From Galaxea fascicularis (taxonomy: Eukaryota; Cnidaria; Anthozoa; Scleractinia; Euphylliidae), in NCBI GenBank assembly GCA_948470475.1, contig OX419338.1, forward strand, positions 5,368,705 through 5,432,704: 64,000 nucleotides of DNA. Reading direction: 5' to 3'. A program made the position numbers and the translations under genes. Shown here in pieces: positions 48,901-58,079 of the stretch; positions within the stretch are counted from its first letter, which is position 1, and every line of letters begins with the position of its first letter. The notes beneath the pieces were generated by a model that had not been told where the DNA came from, searched no databases, and saw nothing but the letters and a program-made list of their open reading frames with translations.

Positions 48901-50785
48901 CTCTACCAGTGGAAACTGTGTACCAAAGCATCAGTGTTGTTAAAAATTATGTTTGCTCAGGGTTCTCAGTAGTAGCCGGCAACCGGCGAATTCCGCCGCC
49001 TGTCAAAACAAAAGTAGCCGCCTGTGCTGGCTATGAAATTTGCCTTTGTGTGCCTCCGGGCTGAAGTTTACCCGCCTATAACTATTTCTGGGCCGTCTGA
49101 CAAAAAAACTACCGAGAACCCTGTTGCTGATGGGCCCATGTCTCTGCCTGCTTTGCTCAAGTTGACTGCAACTTCATTTGAAAAGGAAAACCTTGTGTTC
49201 TTTGGTTGTCACAGGCTTCTTAAGCTACATGTACATGTACAGTGTATTGGTACCACATTCATGTAACTTACATAAAGTACCAGCAATTGTTAGCCACTTG
49301 GTTCACAATTGACTATCAATTAGGCTATCAGAGGACTCCACTACTATAGCAATAATTATTGTACTGTGCATTGAAGTAAATTGTGCAAAAGCCTTCTGTG
49401 GGGTTGGAGTGGGGTTGGGGGTGGGCGATAAATATTTTCTGGAACCACGCGTTATTAGTGATGCTCATTCTGTGGTTTTGCTGATAAAATTTCCCCATTT
49501 GTCCTCTTTACAGAAAGATGCCAGCAGTGCCTTAGCACATTCTGGTGCTCATCTGGACCTTTCTGCATTTTCGTCACCAGAGGTAAGTAATTACATGTAG
49601 TGAAAGTGTTTAAAAAGGGTCTGTCAAAGTTGAGATAATTAATGTAACCTACAGTACATTCCAAGCAGCATACCCTTTGGGTTTTCCTCTGGTTGTAGTG
49701 TTGTGTTTTGACATTTTCATTTTCATTTCCACGAGGAATTGGCCTCTTTGGGACTTGATCGCCTTAAGCAAGCTCTTCAAGCTCTTGGATTGAAATGTGG
49801 AGGGTAAGCATTTACTATATCAACCATTTTATTTTTACACTACAGTGTTCATGAACATGCATTGTCATTTACATGAGTAGATCAACATATGTTACAATGT
49901 ATATCTGTGTACAGATCCTGTGGCATCTAAAAATTTGAAATTACTGGATAGTAGTAGTTCACTGAAAGGAATCAGGTCATATACAGTCAAACCTGTATTA
50001 AGAGGTCGCCCTTGGGGAGTGGATTAATGACTGCTTAATATCGGGTGACCACTTAACACAGGTTGTACAGAATTTCAGAGATTAGAAGCTGGAGTTGCTC
50101 TCGGTTGCTGGAGCTCCTCTCCAGCACTCGAAACTTCATGGCTGTGTCATAACTCGATATACACATGCTTAAGTGTGAACCGAATATTGTATATTATTTA
50201 ATTTTGTTTTCAGAACACTTGAAGATAGGGCCCAAAGGTTATTCACCACAAAAGGTATGAATTGGACAGAAAAACTGTAGGCATGTACAGATATATGATC
50301 AATGGTCTTCGTCATTTTAAGTACAGTGTATTGATGTCAGTGTCTGCACAATACCGGTAATCTGTCTGGATAAGAGGGTTAGTTTTTTTCAACGAACCCA
50401 AGATGTTGGATCCACAGTGTGATGAAAGCAAGTCTTTTATTTTACCTACTGATTACCGGTATTTTAACAAGTTAAATAGCCATATTCATTTTGAGAAGAC
50501 ATGAAGGCTGAATATTCAAGAGCTAGCACCAAGATGTCCATGCAATCTTATCCCTCGACAAAGTTGTTGTCAATCAAGCACTATGACATGTGTAAAGAGG
50601 CAACAGCGTCTTTTGTTAACCCATTTCCTGAGTATAAATTTTTCATATGACCCTCAGAAAGACTGATACATGGTCTTGATACATGGTCTTGACCGCCGAC
50701 CGGTTGGCTCAGTTGGTAGAGTGCCGGACTACTGTGCGGGAGGTCGTGGGTTCAATCCCCGGCCGGACCAACACTCAGGGTCTTT

Positions 50786-50818
<33 letters not shown>

Positions 50819-53800
50819 GACACCTGCAAATTGTTAGACTTTCTAGTCTTCTCGGATAAGGACGATAAACCGGAGGTCCCGTCTCACAACACTTCAATGT
50901 TCATAACTTTGTGGGACGTTAAAGAACCCACACACTAATCGGAAAGAGTAGGGCATGGAGTTCCCGGTGTGCTGGTCTGGTCTTTCTGCTACTCATGATT
51001 TCATGGGTTGGGTGGGTTGGATGATGTAAACCGCATTTGAATATATATACATAGAAAATGTGGTATATAAATTCATTACCATTTCATTACCATTACTCTT
51101 TCACTCCCACGATCTCAAATGATATAAATTCTCCTTACTGTCTGCCATACAGTGCTTGAGAATTTGGTGTTAAATCAAACATTATCCCCTAGTTGATCTT
51201 TGCTTTACCAGTATTCTCATCCCCTGTCTGCTTGACAGTGTAACGATAAATTATTGCAAGGAAAAATTACTTACTGGTCACTGCTGTGAGTCATAGGGTT
51301 AATGATTAACTTAATTCAAACAAAATTAATTTATAATGTGCTTGACTGACATTACATGTATATTGATATTGATCATGATTGAAGCTAACTAGTTCCTGTG
51401 CTAGGGTGAACCTCATTGCACCTTTCCCCCATGGACAGTATTGTCCAAGAAAAATTGCTATAAACTAATGAAGTATGGACTTACGTGCTTTCTCAGGAGT
51501 ACCATTAGACAAGCTGGACCCATCTGTGTTTGCTAAAGCAAAAACTGGCAAAGGAAGAGACAATGCACAGAAACAACGAGAAATGGGAGCTCTTGAGGCT
51601 CAAATTTATCATTTAACAGAACTGCTTGGGGTAAGCTGTCATTATTATTGATTTTCGTTGTGGTTTAGGTTTAATGAGAAAGGTGTTGTATTTGAACTTG
51701 GCCATAACGATAGGAGACACATATCCAACATGTACACTGTAAGAAATTGGGGTTCCAAAGAAAACAGAAAAAAAACAAAGGATTTAAAAAGAGAAAAAAA
51801 ATTGGGGCTCCAAAGAAAAAAAATTGAGTCCTTAACTTTCGAAGTGTAGTCCATGTGGTCCTTTAATGTCAGTGTTCGGATATTCTTTGGTCTTATTTGG
51901 TGGAATGATGGTACAATGTACTTCTGGCTTCTCAGGAACAAAGACAAGCCACAAGGGAAAACGTTGAAAGAAAGCAAGCTCGGACATCCGATGAATTGGA
52001 GGTATGTTCAACAGGTTTCTGGTCTGTTCACGGTTAGCTCAGATGGTAGAGTTCCGGACTAACGTGCGGGAGGTCGTGGGTTCAAACCCCGGCCGGACCA
52101 ACACTCAGGGTCTTTAAATAACTGAGGAGAAATTGCTTCCTTTGCAATGACATCTGCAAATGGTTAGACTTTCTAGTCTTCTCGGATAAGGACGATAAAC
52201 CGGAGGTCCCGTCTCACAACTCTCCACAATTAATTCTGTGGGACGTTAAAGAACCACTAGGGACGTAACGAACCCTGGCTGTGACCATCCCTGGTGCTGA
52301 CCTGTGTCTTGGGCCCGCAGTAATTGGCGCTCGCTGTTGCGGTGTCCCTGCCAGCTTGGCAAAGTTAAATAAAATAAAATAAAAATGAAATAAATATTTT
52401 AATAGCGAAAGAGGGCAGTGACAAATAACTTATTTTTTTTATATTTTGCTGAATTTTGTTGAATTCCTCACAGGAAGAAGAAGAACACGAGGAAGGCCAT
52501 GAGTCGGATTCTGATGACGAAGAAACTGTTCTATATAACCCTAAAAACTTACCTTTGGGATGGGATGGAAAGGTAAACAGCCATCTCATTCCTTTTCTTT
52601 TTGTATGTGATCCTTGATAACCACACTTTAGGTCCTAACAGTCCTAACAGGTCTCTTGATTTCTTACAATAAGTGAAGTGCCGGTGTTATCTCTCAACAG
52701 CCCATTCCTTACTGGCTGTACAAGTTACACGGACTCAACATAAGCTACAATTGTGAAATATGTGGAAACTTCACATACAGGTAGGACTACCATAATCTTT
52801 TCTATTCAGTTATAGTTATGAAAACATGTATTTCCACCCACACTGTTGCTACTGCATTTTTAACATAATTTACTTGTATTGACGTGCCTTCGTAATGGGG
52901 GTAGTTCGTGTGTTTACGGGTCTGTTGCGGCAGTTCGCGGGTACTATGGCACATACCCCCAACTAAAATGACCTGTCTAGCCACTTGGATTTCCTGTCTC
53001 TCAGTGCTTTGAGCGTTCCATCCAATATTCTTGAAGGTCATGGGTCCAATTCCCAAGTGGGAACTCGGAAGTTTTCTTTTCCACGTAAGACCTTGATGTT
53101 GGTCTTTATTTATTGTTATTTCTCGTTTAGTTGAAGAATTTTAATTATCTCGCATAGATGGGTAGCAGGATTGGGGGTGTGATGGGAATCATGATTTAAA
53201 GTCGAATGGGAATGTTATTATACATTGTGAGTATTTTTCAGGGCTGTTGGGAAACGCATTTGTTTCTTGTCTTTTCTTGTCCCCTCATACTCTTCGAGTG
53301 CGACGTTTGTTTTCAGAACAAAAAAACTTCGAAGTTCACTGTTGACTACAATAATTTAGTGACAGTGCGAACCAGCTGCCTCTGGGTTACACATTAATCT
53401 TATGTCTATGCAAATAAATGCTTTTGCTCTGTTGTCTGTGTTTGTTTATTTACCGGTGTGTCTACTTTCTTGTTCAGCCTTTATATCTCTCAAAATATTT
53501 TTTCTCCTCAACGTTGCAATAATCTGGAGCTAAATGCTGTTTGTTATTTTGTTGTAGGGGCCCGAAAGCTTTCCAAAGGCACTTCGCGGTATGTGGGCTT
53601 CTGCCAAGTTACCTGAGCGTGCTTACATTTATTGCTGTTACACGATGAATACCACATCTAATGTGTTTGTTGTTCTTACACAGGAATGGCGTCACGCGCA
53701 TGGCATGAGATGTCTGGGGATCCCAAACACCGCGCATTTTGCTAATGTTACTCTGATTGAGGATGCTGTTGCATGTACGGTTCATTTTTTTCTCTGTCTC

Positions 53801-55056
53801 GTTTAGTTTGTTCCTTAGTTTATTTCTATTGTTTTTGGACGCTATCCTCAAACTGAAGTTGACAAGATCACAAAGTGCAATCTCAACATAGAGGTTGACG
53901 TTTTAATCAAAATTTTTGCCAAACCCATGTGGTAAAAGATCTCATGGATGGAACGCGACTGAAGGATGTTTTTTAACTTTTGAAGCTTGACCAGTGACAA
54001 GGATAACATTTCTCTCTATTGCTGGTTTGCATGTGACGTCATGGCGGCCATGTTGGATGCCTCTCCACTGTGAACCAAACTTTATTTTTATACCAAACAA
54101 AAATTGTATTGTATTGTCATCCAACATGGCCGCCTTGTCACGTGGTTGAAAACCAAGAATAGTGTCTCCATAAGAACAAATGTACTTAGTTACGAGCATG
54201 AAGTCCATTGTCTTTAGAGATTAAATGTCGTGATGTTGAAAAAATTCTTCCAGCTACTAGTAAAAGTGCCGAGAACAAAGAAGGGCAAATCGATGCTAAC
54301 AGGTTTCGAGTGGATCTCACCATTAAGAGTCCTCTAGTCGAAATGACAGGCAACTACTTTTAATACTGTTGTATCGTGCCATTAATCTTCTTGCTTTACC
54401 TCCTGGCGTTTAGGGTTTGAGCTATGTTTTGTTCTCGTTTCACTTTGTTCATTGATTTGTTTTTGTTCGTCTTGTTCTGTTTACAGTGTGGCATAAATTG
54501 AAGGCTGTGAAAGCGAAAGAACGATGGCTTCCTGACCAGGAGGCAAGTACAGCACTAACAAACTGACCGTTTTCATTCGACTTATTATAAATTGTTTCCC
54601 ACCTCGACACATTTTCATGATTTAGTAACGCAGCCAGCCCACAATTTTGTGCGTCCCTATCACTAGAAACTTCAGCCCTTAAATCCTTTTCCTGTGGCCA
54701 ATTTACTTTCTCAACACCGTTTTTAGAACCCGATAAGTTTTTCTCACTCAGTCGGTGACTCGTCACCACACTAGCAGCTCTCATAAGCTCTAAATTTCAT
54801 TGGCAGGTATAGTGTAGCACCTCTATTGTGTTGTTTGTTCTTTTGTTCGCCTGAAGGGTTGCAAGGCAATCTCGTGAGACCTTACGAGAGCTGCTACATG
54901 CCCCCACAATTATTTTAAAAGTAGCCCCGTATTTAGTGGTTATTAAATCCGCTACTTTTTGGTAAATTTTGTTTATAGGAGGAGTATGAAGATTCTCTTG
55001 GAAATGTTGTCAACAAGCGAACTTTCGAGGATCTCAGTCGTCAAGGATTGTTGTGA
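42992..55056 (+). CDS. SF3A3: SF3A3, splicing factor 3A subunit 3 (complete, 20 exons)
   Basis: Exons 42992-43087, 44139-44186, 45475-45527, 45651-45756, 45984-46056, 46470-46561, 46865-46947, 48306-48378, 48753-48818, 49514-49582, 49736-49803, 50214-50254, 51497-51630, 51936-52001, 52474-52572, 52701-52780, 53558-53588, 53684-53774, 54487-54542 and 54979-55056 join in phase to 500 residues (human 501). The start [65 protein letters not shown] and the end EDLSRQGLL match the family. A matrin-type zinc finger uses C407, C410, H424 and H430. It is part of the SF3a complex of the U2 snRNP, needed for branch-site recognition in the nucleus. The last intron begins GC (GAG|GCAAGT) rather than GT. 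Introns carry SINEs and MITEs, none disturbing the exons. Confidence 0.98.
46175..46350. mobile_element. hAT-like MITE, copy in SF3A3 intron 5
   Basis: It starts CAGGGTTTTCCG and shares GCCACCTGTGA, a TGGGCCC/TGTGCCC segment, CTGCTTTACTCAAGT and AAAAAGGAAAATCCT with 48843-49197. It lacks the younger insert found in that copy and so shows the pre-insertion arrangement. Confidence 0.55.
47214..47597. mobile_element. Harbinger-type MITE with TTA duplication, 384 bp
   Basis: The ends GGCTGCGTTCACACTTGGTG and its near mirror ending CACCAAGTGTGAATGCAGCC form inverted repeats. TTA lies on both sides (47211-47213 and 47598-47600). A three-base TTA/TAA target duplication is the mark of PIF/Harbinger elements. 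No coding capacity. It lies in SF3A3 intron 7. Confidence 0.75.
48843..49197. mobile_element. Older hAT-like MITE interrupted by a younger one
   Basis: The outer parts match 46175-46350. The middle is split by the element at 48958-49123. It lies in SF3A3 intron 9. Confidence 0.55.
48958..49123. mobile_element. Nested hAT-like MITE, 166 bp
   Basis: Inverted ends CAGGGTTCTCAGTAGT and, on the other strand, CAGGGTTCTCGGTAGT differ at one base. The direct repeat TTGCT flanks it (48953-48957 and 49124-49128). Its left part resembles the host element, so both belong to one family. hAT elements normally make 8-bp duplications, so the flanks may have decayed. Confidence 0.65.
50695..51095 (+). mobile_element. 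tRNA-derived SINE, family A (full length)
   Basis: The head (GGTTGGCTCAGTTGGTAGAG, then GGTCGTGGGTTCAATCCC) is followed by a body with ACACTCAGGGTCTTTAAATA and GGATAAGGACGATAAACC, and a tail of CATTACC repeats. Same family as 3944-4318. It lies in SF3A3 intron 12 in the sense orientation. Confidence 0.88.
52025..52386 (+). mobile_element. tRNA-derived SINE, family A variant with different 3' half
   Basis: The head and the first 200 bp or so match 50695-51095, but after GGGACGTTAAAGAACC the sequence switches to an unrelated 3' half containing TGGTGCTGACCTGTGTCTTGG and ends in AAATAAAATAAAATAAA. A shared head with a swapped tail suggests two subfamilies using different partner LINEs. It lies in SF3A3 intron 14, sense orientation. 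Confidence 0.85.
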
Positions 55057-55167
55057 GGATGTCGTCGCCTTTAGCAGCAATTCTTGGATCATCTCGCCAG
55101 CTCTGAGTCCTTGTTTTTTCAACAATGTAACTAGACAGTGCCATTCTTTTAGTTGTAAACTATGCTC

Positions 55168-55173
55168 AATAAA
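55168..55173 (+). promoter_or_regulatory. Candidate SF3A3 polyadenylation signal
   Basis: AATAAA occurs 112 bases after the stop codon in a T-rich region (TTTCTTTATTTTATGTTG follows), fitting a normal poly(A) site. Confidence 0.75.
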
Positions 55174-55462
55174 CGTTTTCTTTATTTTATGTTGTTCTAA
55201 TGACTGGTTCATTGAGTAATGCAATTCCAGAGTTTCATCAATTCCGCGATCTTGGAATACCAACCATTAGCAAAAATGAGCCATAACTGTTAATCGTTTC
55301 ATTGAAAAATGAGATCATATTTCTTGATTGTCTTAAGGTCGCTAACACCGGTTTCCAGCACTTTTCAGTGCTTTTCGTTTGATGCGATACGTCGCAGGGA
55401 AAACTCAATTTTTTAAAAGAAAGGTGAAGCGAAATGCTGTTATTTATTGTTACATTGTCCTT

Positions 55463-55850
55463 TACCCTGGGTTCCAGAGGATATTTTTTTCTTATCGATA
55501 CTGATGGTTCGCGGCGAAGCCGCGTTGAAGAGGCGCAAAGCGCCGAGGAGAAAAAAATAACCTCTGGTCACAGGAGTACGCAACCTCATTTCCATGTGAC
55601 AAATTAGTTCAGAATTTGAACTAGTTCGTTGATTGGTTCTTCAAAGGAAACAAGAATTGTGATTGGCTTACGAAAAGCGTAGTTTCCCAGTCGACATGAA
55701 ACGAGCTAGTTTCCCAGGCGACAGCACAGCAAGGAAATGAGGTTCATTATTCGTGTGACCAGAGGTTATTTTTTTTCCTTTCAGGGCAACCAATAATTTC
55801 CGTAATTTCCCGCAACCAAACGAAAAAAATAACCTCTGGCACTCAGGGTA
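55463..55850. mobile_element. Mutator-type MITE with 9-bp duplication, 388 bp
   Basis: The ends TACCCTGGGTTCCAGAGG and, on the other strand, TACCCTGAGTGCCAGAGG continue through a matching TATTTTTTTC stretch. The exact 9-bp direct repeat ATTGTCCTT flanks it (55454-55462 and 55851-55859). Nine-base duplications are typical of Mutator-like elements. The interior has small dyads (GGCGAAGCCGCG, GGCGCAAAGCGCC) and no coding capacity. It lies downstream of SF3A3. Confidence 0.8.
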
Positions 55851-55859
55851 ATTGTCCTT

Positions 55860-56608
55860 CGATTGATCCATAGTTTTTTTTTTTTTTTCGGCTTCTCGTG
55901 CAACGTCCAGGAGACAGCTAGAGTTGCCTCTATTCGCAGGCTACTTGTCATTTTCAGTCTTTATTGAGCAGTTATTCACAAGTTCGTTGACCATCAGAGT
56001 CCGCAACTGGAGCAATATGTTCTAAAATCAAATATGTGCAATTTTCTCCATGAAAATCTCTCATTTTGTAAAGCAATGCTTGTGAAAAAACGTATAAAAA
56101 ATGTACATGAAAACGTCCACAAATTAACTGTGAACATTCTTTGTAACAATGTACCGTATTCAACCTCAGACATATACTGTACTTGTGTTTCTAAGAAATC
56201 ATTAGCCCAGGATTACACCGGGTGACCAGACGTTTTACAGAGGCTGTTGGTACAATCATCGAGCAAGCCGTTTTATAATAGTCGCATTATAGCATCAACT
56301 CTTACTCTTCCTCTTAATGAACAGTCAGGAAAATCTGGCGAAAACAATCATCTCCACTAGAATGAATTCCATCCACTTTATGGATGGTAGTAACCAGTTA
56401 CTGTAATAGCGTTGAAGTTTCTAACTAGTAACTTTTGCAAACTAAAATTAATTAGTCGTAACACATCAAGTATCAAGCCATCATGTATGGACATGGAACT
56501 GGGCAAGGCCGTAAAATGTCGTCGCCTTATGGGTAAGTTACAATCACTGAATCAGTGATATCAAAAAATCTTCACGAAACCTCTTCTCTGAGGACGATAA
56601 CCACGGTA
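55860..56608. other. No gene recognised
   Basis: Between SF3A3 and the TPR-CHAT gene. Only short unsupported open frames; a T-run occurs near 55875-55888. Confidence 0.5.
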
Positions 56609-56615
56609 ATCATAA

Positions 56616-57075
56616 CAGGGGTACCCAACGAGTAAATTCAACAAAAAATCCTTTGAGGGATATTTCTAGGCTCGTTGTAATGTTTAAAGACTGTTTAAAG
56701 AGTTGGTTTAATCAGCTAGAAAAATTTGATCTGTTCGAATTTCTTAGCTGAAAATTGAAGTACCCGAAAATTTTAGGGAATGAAATCTTCAATTCAGAAT
56801 TTGCTAGCTGAACGTTACCTTCGAAGAACTTCTCTCGAACTATTTGCTTACCCGAAAATCCCAGGCGACCTTTTTAAGGGCCAAAAATTGCAAAAATATC
56901 CCTTCCGAAAATCTAAGGGACTATATTCCCCTGGATTTCCCTGGTTGCGAATCTTTTAGGTGATGTTTTCGTTAAGAAATCAGTAGTTTTTTGGCATTGC
57001 ATTATCCGAAAGTCTTAGAACGAGTGGACTCTCCCGAACAGATATTTCATAGAAGTTTCTCGTTGGGTGCCCCTG
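56616..57075. mobile_element. hAT-type MITE, 460 bp
   Basis: The ends CAGGGGTACCCAACGAG and CTCGTTGGGTGCCCCTG are mirror images with one mismatch. The direct repeat ATCATAA flanks it (56609-56615 and 57076-57082), close to the 8-bp duplication of hAT elements. No coding capacity. The following stretch to 57590 contains only the microsatellite at 57257. Confidence 0.8.
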
Positions 57076-57256
57076 ATCATAAACGAGTCAATGCTATCTA
57101 AAATTCTTGATTGGCAAAAACTTTCACACGACGGGTGATCAAAGTTTTCAAAATCGTACCAGCAAACACTGCATCAGTTCGTCGACAGTTTACCAACGCT
57201 GTTAACTTCTTGTCCGGAATGCTCAATTAACGGGACGTTTCAGCCTCTGCAAAACA

Positions 57257-57288
<32 letters not shown>
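57257..57288. repeat. AAT microsatellite
   Basis: About ten AAT triplets, followed by a short TATA run. Confidence 0.95.
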
Positions 57289-57289
<1 letters not shown>

Positions 57290-57597
57290 GAATATATATA
57301 ATTGGCGGTTCGTTTTCGAATAAAATATTCAGTCTCACTACTCGGAGTCTGGTGGAGAGGTGAAGTGACTTAGCTGATTTACTTAAATTAACTTCAGTGA
57401 CTTCCAGTCTCAAACAAAGGAAAAACGGGTACTTCCTATGATTTGGCACAGAATAAAACGAGTGGGAATTTAGAAAAAAGAATGAATGTTATGAAGTAAG
57501 TTCCAAGCAAACGGTTTCTACACCCTGATCCTAGGTTTCTCACCATTAGTCAGAACTGGCCAGCCAGACCAATCTATTTGTGAAGAGAGTTTCACTG

Positions 57598-57602
57598 CAA
57601 GT

Positions 57603-57633
<31 letters not shown>

Positions 57634-57668
57634 TTAAGCAACTGGAAAGAAGAAGCCTGAAAAAATCA

Positions 57669-57702
<34 letters not shown>

Positions 57703-57850
57703 GATACCGGTGCGATGCTCTACCAACTGAGCTATGAAGCCACACATTGGGAGCGAGGTCAATTTATTGAGTTCATATTTTCCCGCACAGTGAAGTGATG
57801 TGAAGTATATATGTATGAAATAATTCATATTTGTACTGCGGTTGTAGATG
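57598..57850 (-). mobile_element. tRNA-derived SINE, family B (best copy)
   Basis: The minus strand of 57669-57741 folds as a tRNA: acceptor GGCTTCA with TGAAGCC, D stem GCTC/GAGC, T stem ACGGG/CCCGT with TTCGAAT loop. The anticodon loop reads CCGGTAT, with C instead of the near-universal U at position 33 and a mismatch closing the stem, so it is not a standard tRNA gene. The flanks GTGAAGAGTGATCATCGCAG and the head recur at 57851 and 28795. Confidence 0.82.
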
Positions 57851-57921
57851 CAAGTGAAGAGTAATCATCGCAGTAAATTTTCCAATTTAAGCAACTGGAA
57901 AGAAGAAGCCTGAAAAAACCA

Positions 57922-57955
<34 letters not shown>

Positions 57956-57957
57956 GG
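57851..57957 (-). mobile_element. SINE family B, truncated second copy
   Basis: This repeats 57598-57702 almost exactly (GTGAAGAGTAATCATCGCAG through AACCCGTGACCTCCGCG) and then breaks off inside the tRNA-like head. The offset of about 252 bp suggests a local tandem duplication or a second insertion. Confidence 0.8.
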
Positions 57958-58010
57958 AGGTCTGTTTCAGGAGAGTTTCACTATTAATCAGAACTGTCCT
58001 GTCCGGTCAG

Positions 58011-58016
58011 TTTATT
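58011..58016 (-). promoter_or_regulatory. Candidate polyadenylation signal of the TPR-CHAT gene
   Basis: TTTATT on the plus strand is AATAAA on the minus strand, about 64 bases past the stop codon at 58080. Confidence 0.6.
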
Positions 58017-58079
58017 TGTACACAGTATGCATATTAGAAGCGCATTTCATTTTCAAAATTTGTCGTACTTCGTATCAGT

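Noticed and set aside
50695..50770. tRNA gene on the plus strand
   Set aside because: The acceptor stem pairs poorly and the same sequence with a 300-bp body and tail recurs at 3944-4318 and 32970-33143.
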